Positions 49,402 through 58,171 are shown, counted from the first letter of the stretch. The stretch: 64,000 nt of DNA from Sphingomonas sp. (GCA_021732445.1 JAKFUZ010000007.1:1-64000), one strand, 5' to 3'. Numbers and translations are program-made. The notes: generated by a model from the sequence alone, not told the origin.

Positions 49402-50088
49402 GTGGTTGAACACACGGTCAAGGCATTTGATGAAGATATCGGGCAACTGCGCGGGCTGATCGCGCAGATGGGCGGGCTTGCCGAACAGGCTATCGTCGAT
49501 GCGATGGAGGCGCTGAAGCGGCAGGATGTGGAAGGCGCCGCGCGCGTCGTCGCCGTCGACAAGCAGATCGACGCGCTCGAAATCGAGGTGGAGCGGCTTG
49601 CGGTGCAGCTCATTGCCCTGCGCGCGCCGCTCGCGGATGATCTGCGCGAGGTTGTCGCTGCCCTGAAGATTGCAGGCGTTGTCGAACGGATCGGCGATTA
49701 TGCCAAAAACATCGCACGGCGCGTGTCGGCAATCGACGGCCACGGCAATATCGAGCCGCTGTCGGTGCTGCCGGCAATGGCCGCAATGGCCACCAAGATG
49801 GTGCATGACGTGCTCGACGCATTTGCAGCGCGCGACGCGGAAGCCGCGATCCGCGTTTGGGAAAGCGATCGCGCGCTCGACGACTTCTACAACAGCCTGT
49901 TTCGCGTTCTCGTAACCTATATGATGGAAAATCCGGCCAGCATTGGCCAGGGCGCGCATCTGCTGTTCATCGCCAAGAATCTGGAGCGTGTGGGCGACCA
50001 CGCGACCAATGTCGCCGAGATGGTCTATTACGCGGCCACCGGCATCCACATGGGTGAGCGCGATCGCGGCGCCGCCCCAACCGACTGA
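49402..50088 (+). CDS. phoU: Phosphate signalling regulator PhoU
   Basis: 228 residues, two three-helix bundles with the repeated metal-binding motif: VVAALKIAGVVERIGDYAKNIARR and LLFIAKNLERVGDHATNVAEM. It links PstB to PhoR and restrains the Pho response when phosphate is plentiful. The start is GTG at 49402 with AGGA upstream. It sits between pstB and phoB, 14 bases ahead of phoB. Confidence 0.96.
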   Translation: MVEHTVKAFDEDIGQLRGLIAQMGGLAEQAIVDAMEALKRQDVEGAARVVAVDKQIDALEIEVERLAVQLIALRAPLADDLREVVAALKIAGVVERIGDYAKNIARRVSAIDGHGNIEPLSVLPAMAAMATKMVHDVLDAFAARDAEAAIRVWESDRALDDFYNSLFRVLVTYMMENPASIGQGAHLLFIAKNLERVGDHATNVAEMVYYAATGIHMGERDRGAAPTD

Positions 50089-50102
50089 CGGAGAAGACGC
50101 TC

Positions 50103-50795
50103 ATGGCACGCGCCAAAATGCTGCTGGTTGAAGATGATGCAGCGCTCGCCGAACTGCTCGTCTGGCACTTCAAACGCGAAGATTTCGAAGTGCAGCAAAC
50201 GCCCGATGGCGAAGAGGCGCTGCTGTTCGCCAAAGAGGCAACGCCCGACATCGTCCTGCTCGACTGGATGGTCGAGGGGCTGTCCGGCATCGAGGTTTGC
50301 CGCCGGCTGCGCCGCATGCCCGAAACGGCCAACGTCCCCATCATCATGCTGACCGCGCGCGGCGAAGAGGAAGACCGGGTGCGCGGACTGGAAACCGGCG
50401 CCGATGATTATGTGACCAAGCCCTTTTCTCCCCGCGAGCTGATCGCCCGGGTGGGCGCAGTGCTGCGCCGCGTGCGCCCGGCGCTTGCCGGCGAGCAGCT
50501 TACCTATGCCGATATCGAAATGGATACGGTCGGCCACAAGGTGCGTCGCGGCGGCGATGTCGTGCCGTTGGGGCCAACCGAGTTTCGCCTGCTCAAGCAT
50601 TTCCTTGAACACCCCGGCTGGGTATTTTCGCGCGAGCGGCTGCTCGATGCGGTGTGGGGGCACGACAGCGACATCGAATCGCGTACCGTCGACGTGCATA
50701 TCCGGCGGCTGCGCAAGGCGATCAACATCGGCGACCGGCCAGACATCATCCGCACGGTGCGCTCGGCGGGCTATGCGCTGGACTCCGGCACCTGA
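50103..50795 (+). CDS. phoB: Phosphate regulon response regulator PhoB
   Basis: 230 residues. The receiver domain (about 1-120) has the acidic pair VEDDAA, the phospho-Asp in IVLLDWMVEGLSG, the Thr in IIMLTARGEE and the Lys in DDYVTKPFSPREL. The OmpR-type winged helix (about 130-228) includes LGPTEFRLLKHFLEHPGWVFSRERLLDAVWG and RTVDVHIRRLRKAI. It is activated by PhoR and binds Pho boxes such as the one upstream of pstS. It ends the Pho operon. Confidence 0.97.
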   Translation: MARAKMLLVEDDAALAELLVWHFKREDFEVQQTPDGEEALLFAKEATPDIVLLDWMVEGLSGIEVCRRLRRMPETANVPIIMLTARGEEEDRVRGLETGADDYVTKPFSPRELIARVGAVLRRVRPALAGEQLTYADIEMDTVGHKVRRGGDVVPLGPTEFRLLKHFLEHPGWVFSRERLLDAVWGHDSDIESRTVDVHIRRLRKAINIGDRPDIIRTVRSAGYALDSGT

Positions 50796-50890
50796 CGCAC
50801 AGCACAGCATTGCCCGACCCGGCGGCTTGCATCGCGCCGCCCAGCGGCTAAACGATGGGCGCCTTACGCCTTATGCCGGAGCTTTACCCG

Positions 50891-51790
50891 ATGACCATTT
50901 CGTTCACCGATCGCGTCGCCATTGTAACAGGAGCAGGCGGCGGGCTAGGCCGGGCCTATGCACTGGAGCTGGCGCGGCGCGGCGCGAAAGTGGTCGTCAA
51001 TGATCTGGGCGGCAGCCGCGACGGCACCGGCCATTCCGACGCCGCACTCGGCGTGGTGGAAGAAATCAGGGCGCTGGGCGGCGAGGCGATGTCCAACGGC
51101 GGCAGCGTCACCGAATATGAGCAAATGGTGGCAATGGTCGCGGCAGCCAGGGAACGCTGGGGCCGGGTCGACATCCTCATCAACAATGCGGGCGTGCTGC
51201 GCGACAAAAGCTTTGCCAAAATGGAGCCGGCCGACTTCAAATTCGTCGTCGACGTGCATCTCAACGGCTCGGCCATCTGCTCCAAAGCGGTGTGGGAGAC
51301 GATGCGCGAGCAAAATTATGGCCGCATCCTGATGACGGCGTCGTCAACCGGGCTTTTCGGCAATTTCGGCCAGGCCAATTATGGCGCGGCCAAGCTCGGC
51401 CTCGCCGGGCTGACCAAGACGCTGTATATCGAGGGCGCCAAAAACAACATAAAAGTAAATACCATCGCGCCGGTCGCCGGCACGCGCATGACCGAAGACC
51501 TGTTCCCCGCAGAAGCCTTTGCCGCCTTTGCGCCGGAAAAAGTGGCGCCCGCCGCGCTTTTCCTGGTGTCAGAAGACGCGCCGTCCAATGCTATTGTCGG
51601 GGCAGGCGCCGGCGTCTTCCAGGCCGCTTATGTGACGCTGACGCAAGGCAAATTGCTGACTGGCGATGCGCTCAGCCCGGAAGGCGTTGCGGCACACTGG
51701 GGCGACATTACTGACCGTAGGGGCGAAATCACGCCGGCCTCGGGCGCCGAACAGTCGATGCTCATCCTCGCCCGGCTGCAGGGCAACTAG
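50891..51790 (+). CDS. Short-chain dehydrogenase/reductase, MFE-2-like (3-hydroxyacyl-CoA dehydrogenase type)
   Basis: 299 residues. The NAD(P) loop is TGAGGGLGRAYALELARRGA, NNAG is in ILINNAGVLRDKSFAKM, and the catalytic Ser-Tyr-Lys is in TASSTGLFGNFGQANYGAAK. The motif VVNDLGGSRDGTG and the overall length match the dehydrogenase domain of peroxisomal multifunctional enzyme type 2 and its bacterial homologues, which oxidise 3-hydroxyacyl-CoA or steroid substrates. The actual substrate is unknown. The ATG at 50891 follows GGAG, and a longer frame adds 12 unlikely residues. Confidence 0.9.
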   Translation: MTISFTDRVAIVTGAGGGLGRAYALELARRGAKVVVNDLGGSRDGTGHSDAALGVVEEIRALGGEAMSNGGSVTEYEQMVAMVAAARERWGRVDILINNAGVLRDKSFAKMEPADFKFVVDVHLNGSAICSKAVWETMREQNYGRILMTASSTGLFGNFGQANYGAAKLGLAGLTKTLYIEGAKNNIKVNTIAPVAGTRMTEDLFPAEAFAAFAPEKVAPAALFLVSEDAPSNAIVGAGAGVFQAAYVTLTQGKLLTGDALSPEGVAAHWGDITDRRGEITPASGAEQSMLILARLQGN

Positions 51791-51825
51791 GCCGCAGCGC
51801 CCACGCCCGCCGCAGCAGCACGCAA

Positions 51826-51845
51826 TTAGTGTATTGAACCACTAA
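51826..51845. promoter_or_regulatory. Short inverted repeat before the membrane-protein gene
   Basis: TTAGTG (51826-51831) and CACTAA (51840-51845) form a 6+6 inverted repeat with an eight-base spacer in an A/T-rich patch 42 bases before the downstream start. It may be an operator or part of the promoter; no regulator is adjacent. Confidence 0.3.
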
Positions 51846-51886
51846 CACACTTTTGCTATCCTCGCGTCGAACGATGGGGACAGGCC

Positions 51887-52918
51887 ATGTATAGCGAAAG
51901 CGATCTCGACGGGGCAGTGGCGGCGGGGGTGCTCTCACCCGATGCGGCCGCCGCGTTTCGCAATTTCACCGCGCAGGGGCGCCACAGCCCGGCGGTTGAC
52001 GAAGAGCATTTCAGGCTGCTGAGCGGCTTCAACGACATTTTCGTGTCGATCGCGCTGGTGCTGGCGCTGGTTGCCATCAGCCAGATCGGCTGGCAGATCG
52101 CCCCGCCGCTTGGTGGCCTGGGGACGGCGGGCGCCGCCTGGTTGCTCGCGGAGTATTTCACCCGCACCCGCCGCATGGCCTTGCCGAGCATTTTGCTGCT
52201 CATCGCTTTTGTGGGCGGGGTGGCGTCGGCCTTGATCGGTACGATCGAGGTGATGCAGTTTCACCCGGCTGACCGGGTGGCCGCAGCGATTAGCGCAGGC
52301 ATTGCGCTGGTGTCGGCCGGGGCCGCCTGGCTCCACTGGCGGCGGTTCATGGTGCCGATAACGGTCGCGGCGGGGTCGGTCGCGCTGGTGGGTGTGTTGA
52401 TCGCGCTGGCGGTGGCTGCCTACCCCGTGCCCGAGGCGATAGCCTATCCGGTGGCCGCGCTTGGCGGGCTGGCGGTATTTGGCCTGGCGATGCGCTGGGA
52501 CATGTCAGACCTTGAGCGGCGCACGCGCCGGTCCGACGTGGCGTTCTGGCTGCACCTCGCGGCCGCCCCGCTGATTGCCCATCCGATTTTCCACATGCTC
52601 GGCGTGTTCGGCGATCATGTCAGCGCGGCGACGGCCGCCATTGTGCTCGCTTTGTATCTCGGCTTTGGCTTTGTGGCATTGGCGGTGGACCGGCGCGCGC
52701 TGCTGGTTTCCAGCCTCGCCTATGTGCTATACGCGCTCTACTCGCTGATTGCGCAGGCCGGAGCGGTCGAGCTGAGCGCCTCCATCACCGCCTTTGTGAT
52801 TGGCTCCGCGCTGCTCACGCTGTCGGTTTACTGGCACCAGATGCGACGCCTTGTGATTGGCATGCTGGGCGGGCTGCGAGACCGGCTGCCGCCCGTTCAG
52901 CCGATGGTGCCTGCCTGA
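51887..52918 (+). CDS. Polytopic membrane protein, unknown function (DUF2157-like)
   Basis: Function not recognised. The 343-residue protein has a soluble N-terminus (about 1-45, MYSESDLDGAVAAGVLSPDAAAAF) reminiscent of DUF2157 proteins, then about nine hydrophobic segments between 50 and 325. One cytoplasmic loop (MRWDMSDLERRTRRSD) is charged. No transporter or enzyme motif is seen. It stands alone, with an inverted repeat upstream and a strong terminator downstream, so it is probably a single-gene unit. Confidence 0.8.
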   Translation: MYSESDLDGAVAAGVLSPDAAAAFRNFTAQGRHSPAVDEEHFRLLSGFNDIFVSIALVLALVAISQIGWQIAPPLGGLGTAGAAWLLAEYFTRTRRMALPSILLLIAFVGGVASALIGTIEVMQFHPADRVAAAISAGIALVSAGAAWLHWRRFMVPITVAAGSVALVGVLIALAVAAYPVPEAIAYPVAALGGLAVFGLAMRWDMSDLERRTRRSDVAFWLHLAAAPLIAHPIFHMLGVFGDHVSAATAAIVLALYLGFGFVALAVDRRALLVSSLAYVLYALYSLIAQAGAVELSASITAFVIGSALLTLSVYWHQMRRLVIGMLGGLRDRLPPVQPMVPA

Positions 52919-52951
52919 CGCAGCCTAGCCCTATAGGCACGCACCGGGAAT

Positions 52952-52994
52952 GCCCCCTGCCCCTGGCCGCGACGGCGCGCCGGGGGCTTTTTTT
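52952..52994 (+). terminator. Rho-independent terminator
   Basis: GCCCCC (52952-52957) pairs with GGGGGC (52982-52987), with further GC pairing possible in the long loop, followed by seven T (52988-52994). It ends the membrane-protein transcript. Confidence 0.75.
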
Positions 52995-53068
52995 GGCAAC
53001 GCCGCCGCTTCATGCCGTGCCGGCCGCGAACGCGGACGATCCGCTGATTCATGCCAAAAGGCCTGATG

Positions 53069-53416
53069 TTACTCCGCCACCAGCTTCAGCAGCCGCCGTT
53101 CGACGGGGGCCAGGATGGCGGCCAGGTCGTGGCCGCGTTTCAGCACCACCCCCGCTTCGCTGATGAGCGCCCACATTCCCTGCCGGTTACGTAGCGCAGG
53201 CCGCTTTTCGATGCGCAGTTCGGGCCGCTCCGTCGCACGGCGAAACGCGCAGAACACCGCGGCGTCGCGCCCCAGATCCATCGCATAATCCCGCCAATGG
53301 CCAGCCGCCACCATGCGCCCGTAAAGCTCAAGAATGCGGGCCAGCTCGGCGCGCTCAAAGCCGGTCTGGCCAGGCACGCGCGCAGCGGCCGATGGAAAAG
53401 GCGTAACCGTTCCCAT
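53069..53416 (-). CDS. DUF2794 protein
   Basis: A 115-residue protein of the alphaproteobacterial DUF2794 family, unknown function. The signature is FERAELARILELYGRMVAAGHWRDYAMDLG, then AVFCAFRRATERPELRIEKRP and VVLKRGHDLAAILAPVERRL. It resembles a small soluble protein. Its ATG overlaps the cysE stop by one base (TGATG), so the two are co-translated. Confidence 0.88.
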   Translation of the reverse strand: MGTVTPFPSAAARVPGQTGFERAELARILELYGRMVAAGHWRDYAMDLGRDAAVFCAFRRATERPELRIEKRPALRNRQGMWALISEAGVVLKRGHDLAAILAPVERRLLKLVAE

Positions 53417-54105
53417 CAGGCGCGGTCGCGCTGCTCCTCGGGGCCGTCATGCTCGGCGATGAGCGCTTCAAGCCGCTTGCGCAGCGTGTCGATCTCGCAG
53501 CGCATCAGCTCTACCTTCTGGGTTTCCGGGTCGAACAATTCGCTGCACGGCGTGCCATAGGGGACGAAGCCGCGATCGCCCCGGCCGCCCTCGACCATCG
53601 TCGCGCGGGCCGGAATGCCCACCATCACCGCACCCGGCACCACATTTTTTGTAACGACTGCGTTGGCCCCCACCCGCGCGCCGCGCCCAACGGTGATGGG
53701 GCCGAGCACCTGCGCGCCCGAGCCAATGATGACGCCATCCTCAAGCGTTGGATGACGCTTGCCTGCCAGGCCATTGTCGGGATTGGTGCCACCGAGCGTC
53801 ACACATTGATAAATCGTCACATTGTCACCGATTTCAGCCGTTTCGCCAATCACCGTAAAGCCGTGGTCGATGAAGAAATTGCGGCCTATTCGGGCACCAG
53901 GATGAATATCAATCGCCGTCAGCGCCCGCGCCAGATGGTTTACGAAGCGCGCCAGGAAAAACAGCTCGGCGTTGAACAGCGCATGGGCGACCCGGTGGAA
54001 CGCCATTGCGAGCACGCCGGGATACAGCAGAATCTCCCACCGCGATCGCGGCGCCGGATCGCGCGCCTTGATAGAATCCAGATAGGCGGTCAGGCGATCA
54101 AGCAT
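53416..54105 (-). CDS. cysE: Serine O-acetyltransferase (EpsC/CysE type)
   Basis: Forms O-acetylserine from serine and acetyl-CoA, the first step of cysteine synthesis; 229 residues. The catalytic left-handed beta helix has hexapeptide repeats: IDIHPGARIGRNFFIDHGFTVIGETAEIGDNVTIYQCVTLGG, then GVIIGSGAQVLGPITVGRGARVGANAVV. The His-Asp pair is in IDHG and DIHPGA. The C-terminal ~50 residues form a charged coiled segment not found in the shortest EpsC forms. The ATG at 54105 is chosen (AAGGA upstream). It is divergent from oxyR. Confidence 0.94.
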   Translation of the reverse strand: MLDRLTAYLDSIKARDPAPRSRWEILLYPGVLAMAFHRVAHALFNAELFFLARFVNHLARALTAIDIHPGARIGRNFFIDHGFTVIGETAEIGDNVTIYQCVTLGGTNPDNGLAGKRHPTLEDGVIIGSGAQVLGPITVGRGARVGANAVVTKNVVPGAVMVGIPARATMVEGGRGDRGFVPYGTPCSELFDPETQKVELMRCEIDTLRKRLEALIAEHDGPEEQRDRA

Positions 54106-54228
54106 GGCCCTGTTTCCTTGCAGTTCGAAGCCGAATGTAAGGGTTGCCGGGCGCAATTGCTATAACCGCAGAGGCGCGGAAAAAAGCGGCAGCACGCAGC
54201 AGTTTGGCGACCATGGGAGATGCCGCTC

Positions 54229-54251
54229 ATTGATTTATGGAACCGCTCAAT
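54229..54251. promoter_or_regulatory. Inverted repeat in the cysE-oxyR intergenic region
   Basis: ATTGA (54229-54233) and TCAAT (54247-54251) face each other across 13 bases, 32 bases before the oxyR start. LysR-type regulators bind such interrupted dyads and usually control their own gene; the full OxyR ATAG-type motif is not seen. Confidence 0.35.
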
Positions 54252-54282
54252 TATATGAATATGATCGGCCGGGGCGATCACA

Positions 54283-55182
54283 ATGACTACCTATCTGCCA
54301 ACACTCAAGCAGCTTCAGTATCTGATCTCGCTGCGCGACCACGGCCATTTCGGTCGAGCAGCGGCCGCATGTTTTGTCACCCAGTCAACGCTTTCGGCCG
54401 GCATTCGCGAGCTGGAGACGCTGATCGGTGTGACGCTTGTCGAGCGCACACGGCGCGTGGTGCGGTTCACCCCGCTCGGCAACCGCATAGCCGACAAGGC
54501 CCGCCGCGTGCTGCGCGAGGCAGACGAGCTTGGCGAGCTTGCCCGCGCGGCCGGACGACCGCTGACGGGCGACATGCGGATGAGCGTCATCCCCACGATT
54601 GCCCCGTTCATGCTGCACCGCATTTTGCCGAGGCTGCGCGCCGACTATCCCGACCTGAAGCTGTTTCTGCGCGAGGAGCCGAGCGCGGCGGCGTGCGAGG
54701 GGCTGCATCAGGGCCGCAGCGACTGCGTGTTGCTTGCGCTGCCTTATGCGTGTGGCGACGTAACCGTGCGGCCGCTGTTTGACGACCGGCTGTTCGTCGC
54801 CGCGCGGGCCTGCGACTTTGCAGATGCATCGCCGAGCATTCGCGCTGCCGACATTGACGAACAGCGGCTGTTGCTGCTGGAGGACGGGCATTGCCTGAAG
54901 GACCATGCGCTGTCCGCCTGCAACCGGCCCGAACTGCGCGCCGAGGCAACGATGCTGGGCACCTCGCTCCACACGATTGTGCAGATGGTCGATAACGGGC
55001 TGGGCGTCACCATATTGCCGGCCATGGCGATTGCGGCGGGCATCCTGAACCAGACCAGCGTTGAGGCGCGGCCGCTGGAGGCCGATCACCCCGACCGCAC
55101 GATAGCGCTGGTTTGGCGCCGCGCATCGCCACGCGACAAGGATTTTGAGCTGCTGTCGGAAGTGCTTGCGGACATCGGCTGA
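54283..55182 (+). CDS. oxyR: Hydrogen-peroxide sensing LysR regulator OxyR
   Basis: 299 residues. The N-terminal winged helix starts LPTLKQLQYLISLRDHGHFGRAAAACFVTQSTLSAGIRELE. The redox pair is present at standard spacing in LLEDGHCLKDHALSACNRP (nine positions apart, equivalent to Cys199/Cys208 of E. coli OxyR). The C-terminal part contains GTSLHTIVQMVDNGLGVTILP. It likely activates catalase, peroxiredoxin and related genes on oxidation. It is divergent from cysE. Confidence 0.95.
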   Translation: MTTYLPTLKQLQYLISLRDHGHFGRAAAACFVTQSTLSAGIRELETLIGVTLVERTRRVVRFTPLGNRIADKARRVLREADELGELARAAGRPLTGDMRMSVIPTIAPFMLHRILPRLRADYPDLKLFLREEPSAAACEGLHQGRSDCVLLALPYACGDVTVRPLFDDRLFVAARACDFADASPSIRAADIDEQRLLLLEDGHCLKDHALSACNRPELRAEATMLGTSLHTIVQMVDNGLGVTILPAMAIAAGILNQTSVEARPLEADHPDRTIALVWRRASPRDKDFELLSEVLADIG

Positions 55183-55228
55183 ACGCCACCGGGTCGCGTG
55201 CGTCAGGCGCGGCGCGGTCGCGTGACGG

Positions 55229-55702
55229 CTATTCTGCGCCGGGCGTGCGGCACTCAGGCTCCAAGGCGACCCAGCGCGCCGCCGCCGCGGCATCGCTCTG
55301 GCGGGCATCGACCCAGCGCGCATCCGCCCCCCGGCTTTCCCGCTTCCAGAACGGGGCGCTGGTCTTGAGCTGGTCGATGAGAAACGCGCACCCCTCAAGC
55401 GCGGCCGTGCGGTGCCTGGCAGCGGTCGCGACCAGAACCACGCGGTCGCCCGGCAACATGGCACCAACACGGTGGACAATCGTCACCGCCAGCAACGTCC
55501 AGCGCCGCGCGGCGGCCTGCGCAAGCTCGGTGAGCGCGCGCTCCGTGCCGCCGGGATAGTGTTCCAGCTCCAGTTGTGTGACGCCGTCATCGCCGCGGAC
55601 AACGCCCGTAAAGCTCGCTACCCCGCCAGCGCCGCGCCCCTCGACGGCGGCAAGCTCCACCGCCACATCAATTGGCGCTGCGGAAACCAGGATGCGTATC
55701 AT
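55229..55702 (-). CDS. moaE: Molybdopterin synthase catalytic subunit MoaE
   Basis: 157 residues. Transfers sulfur from MoaD thiocarboxylate to cyclic pyranopterin monophosphate to make molybdopterin. Family segments are GGVASFTGVVRGDDG, LELEHYPGG, VTIVHRVGAMLPGD, and the active-site lysines are in IDQLKTSAPFWKRE. It lies 12 bases after moaD in the pgsA-moaD-moaE run. Confidence 0.96.
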   Translation of the reverse strand: MIRILVSAAPIDVAVELAAVEGRGAGGVASFTGVVRGDDGVTQLELEHYPGGTERALTELAQAAARRWTLLAVTIVHRVGAMLPGDRVVLVATAARHRTAALEGCAFLIDQLKTSAPFWKRESRGADARWVDARQSDAAAAARWVALEPECRTPGAE

Positions 55703-55714
55703 GCGCCGGTCACT

Positions 55715-55972
55715 TCATCCGCCTGTCACTGGCGGGAACAGCGCGACTTCGCGAGCGCCCGTGATGCTGGCATCGAGTGGCACGAACCTCTGGTCGACCG
55801 CGGCCCGCAGCTTTGCCGGGTCGGCAAAGGCGCTGGCATGGCCCTCGCTACGGCAGGAAAGCCAGGAGATGAGCGCGGCGACGGTCGCCACCTCGGGCGG
55901 CACCGCAAGCTGTTCCTGCCCGGTACCAATCGCCTCTCGCACCCAGGCGAAATACAAGATCTGAAGCGCCAT
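55715..55972 (-). CDS. moaD: Molybdopterin synthase sulfur carrier subunit MoaD
   Basis: 85-residue ubiquitin-like protein from the ATG at 55972: LQILYFAWVREAIGTGQEQLAVPPEVATVAALISWL, ending in the required Gly-Gly (PPVTGG), which is adenylated and thiocarboxylated by MoeB. A longer frame overlaps pgsA and is rejected. It starts five bases after the pgsA stop. Confidence 0.95.
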   Translation of the reverse strand: MALQILYFAWVREAIGTGQEQLAVPPEVATVAALISWLSCRSEGHASAFADPAKLRAAVDQRFVPLDASITGAREVALFPPVTGG

Positions 55973-55977
55973 ATCGC

Positions 55978-56529
55978 CTAGTCCATATGCTTCAGGCCAA
56001 CGCGCAGATAATCCCACCCGGTTATCAGCGTCAGCCCGGCTGCAAACCACAGGGAGACAAGCCCCACGCCCTTGATCCAGGCGATGGCCGGCAGCGCCCC
56101 TGCCAGCACCAGCGCACCGAGCGCAATGATCTGGAGCGTCGTCTTCCACTTGGCGAGCTGCGATACCGGCACCGAGACCGACAATTGCGCCAGAAACTCA
56201 CGCAGCCCCGAAACCGCGATCTCGCGCAGCAAAATCACCAGCGCTGCAACCACATGCAGTCCGACAATCTGCCGCGCCGCCACCAGAATGAGGATGACGG
56301 CGGCGATCATGATCTTGTCGGCAATCGGATCGAGAAACACGCCGAGTTTTGAAACCGTCCCCTGCGCGCGCGCCAGATAGCCGTCGAAATAATCTGTGAT
56401 GCCCATCAGGCAATATAGCCCGAACGCCAGTGCATAGCCCGCGGCCCATCCTGGCCACCACATCAGCGCCGCCAGCAGCGGCACCGCCAGGATGCGCGAG
56501 AGGGTGAGAAGGTTCGGTAACGTCAGCAT
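55978..56529 (-). CDS. pgsA: CDP-diacylglycerol-glycerol-3-phosphate 3-phosphatidyltransferase
   Basis: Inner-membrane enzyme for phosphatidylglycerol phosphate, 183 residues with about four to five spans. The CDP-alcohol phosphotransferase motif is in DYFDGYLARAQGTVSKLGVFLDPIADKIM (DGxxAR then GxxxDxxxD). The N-terminus LPNLLTLSRILAVPL is typical. It heads pgsA-moaD-moaE and is divergent from the MFS gene. Confidence 0.95.
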   Translation of the reverse strand: MLTLPNLLTLSRILAVPLLAALMWWPGWAAGYALAFGLYCLMGITDYFDGYLARAQGTVSKLGVFLDPIADKIMIAAVILILVAARQIVGLHVVAALVILLREIAVSGLREFLAQLSVSVPVSQLAKWKTTLQIIALGALVLAGALPAIAWIKGVGLVSLWFAAGLTLITGWDYLRVGLKHMD

Positions 56530-56655
56530 TACGTACCCGCTCTAGCCCCAAGCGCCTTCGCTGCAAGCGTTGGATGCACAATAGCGTTGTCGTAGCCGCC
56601 ATTGCTCGGCTATGGGCCGGGCTTTATTTCGCCATGTCGGAGGCCGGAACGTGCC

Positions 56656-57945
56656 ATGTTGAACGCGCTCGGATTATTAAAAGAGCGCAGGTTTCTTCCG
56701 CTTTTCGTCACGCAGTTTCTCGGTGCCTTCAACGACAACCTGTTCAAGACGTCGATGGTGCTGTTTGCGACCTATCAGGTCTATAACGACGCGCGGATCG
56801 AATCGAACTTCAACGCGCTGGCCACCAGCCTTCAGATTCTCCCGTTTTTCCTGCTGTCCGCGCTGTCGGGCCAGCTTGCCGATACGTTTGACAAATCGCG
56901 AATCATCCGGCTCGTAAAACTGGCCGAAATCGGCATCATGATGCTGGGCGCCGGCGGGCTGCTGGCTGCCAAGGCCGGCTTTGTTACCCTTGGCATCGCA
57001 ATGATGCTGGGTGCTGTGCTGTGCCTTGGCACCCACGCCACCTTTTTCGGCCCCATCAAATATGCGCTGCTGCCGCAACATTTGAAGGATGATGAAGTGC
57101 TTGGCGGCACCGGGCTGGTCGAGGCCGGAACCTATTTGTCGGTGCTGATCGGCACTATCGTTGCCGGCTGGATTTCGGTCGAGGCGGCCGCCGTCACCGT
57201 GCTGGCGGTGGCGGTGGTTGGTTACGTCGCCGGGCGCCTGGTGCCGCCTGCGCCGCGCATGGGCAATGCGCTGGTGATTGATTACAACCCGTTGACCTCG
57301 TCCTGGCGGCTCGTCAGCGCCACGATGCACATCCCCAGACTGTTCCTGGCCATTTGCGCGATAAGCTTTTTCTGGGCGATAGGGGCGGTGCTCATCATCA
57401 CTTTTCCGCCGCTGGTAAAAAACGTGCTGACGGCCGACAAGCAGGTCGCAAGCGGCGTGATCGCGATTTTTTCAGTCGGCGTGGCGATTGGCTCGGTCAT
57501 CATCAACTGGCTGCTGGGCGGCAAAGTATCAGCGAAGTACGCGCCGGCCTCGGTCATTGCGATGGGGGTGCTGGTGGTCGCATTTTCCGTTATTGCGCGC
57601 ATGTGGATTCCCGCGCCGGCGGGCCAGTTGCTCAACGTGACGCGGTTTATGGCGCATCCGCAAGCGCTGCTGCTGATTGGGACGCTGGCCGGCATCGCGA
57701 TTACCGGCGGCATGTTCGTGGTGCCGCTTTATGCGTTTCTCACGACGACGGTCGCCAAGGATCTGACGGCGCGCACGGTCGCCGCCAACAATGTCGTCAA
57801 TTCGGGCGCGATGGTGGTGGGCGCAGCAATTGTTCTGGGGCTGACGGCGCTGCACGTTACGCCAGAAAACATGCTGCTGCTGGCCGCCGGCATGTGTGTA
57901 ATATCCGCCTGGCTGGCGCAAAAGCTGCACTTGGCCTGCGACTGA
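56656..57945 (+). CDS. MFS transporter, LplT-like (probable lysophospholipid flippase)
   Basis: 429 residues, about 12 spans. The opening FLPLFVTQFLGAFNDNLFKTSMVLFATY with FNDN is characteristic of LplT and the transporter half of Aas-type fusions. THATFFGPIKYALLPQHLKDDEVLGGTGLVEAG is the other diagnostic segment. LplT imports lysophosphatidylethanolamine for reacylation. No acyltransferase domain or gene follows here. The ATG at 56656 is chosen over an upstream frame start. Substrate is inferred from family. Confidence 0.87.
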   Translation: MLNALGLLKERRFLPLFVTQFLGAFNDNLFKTSMVLFATYQVYNDARIESNFNALATSLQILPFFLLSALSGQLADTFDKSRIIRLVKLAEIGIMMLGAGGLLAAKAGFVTLGIAMMLGAVLCLGTHATFFGPIKYALLPQHLKDDEVLGGTGLVEAGTYLSVLIGTIVAGWISVEAAAVTVLAVAVVGYVAGRLVPPAPRMGNALVIDYNPLTSSWRLVSATMHIPRLFLAICAISFFWAIGAVLIITFPPLVKNVLTADKQVASGVIAIFSVGVAIGSVIINWLLGGKVSAKYAPASVIAMGVLVVAFSVIARMWIPAPAGQLLNVTRFMAHPQALLLIGTLAGIAITGGMFVVPLYAFLTTTVAKDLTARTVAANNVVNSGAMVVGAAIVLGLTALHVTPENMLLLAAGMCVISAWLAQKLHLACD

Positions 57946-57976
57946 TCGACTCCGGCGGACCAGCGGCGCCCCGCAA

Positions 57977-58171
57977 TCAGCAGATCAGCGTGTAGATGCA
58001 GATGAAAAAGGCGGTGAAGCTCAGCGCAAACAATTTCAGATCGTGATCGTCGTCACGCGTGTTTGCTGGCAGGGCTTCCCGCGCCGCCACAGGCACGAGA
58101 CGGCGGCGAATCGGGTGGCCGTCATGCACGCTGAGGCTGATGGCGGGGGCAGTGGAAGAATGTATAGCCAT
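57977..58171 (-). CDS. Small tail-anchored membrane protein, unknown function
   Basis: 64 residues with a polar N-terminus (MAIHSSTAPAISLSVHDGHPIRRR) and a C-terminal hydrophobic segment (LKLFALSFTAFFICIYTLIC) that could anchor it in the inner membrane. No family recognised. A short AT-rich promoter-like stretch lies upstream (58190-58230). It sits convergent to the MFS gene. Support is moderate because it is short. Confidence 0.55.
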   Translation of the reverse strand: MAIHSSTAPAISLSVHDGHPIRRRLVPVAAREALPANTRDDDHDLKLFALSFTAFFICIYTLIC

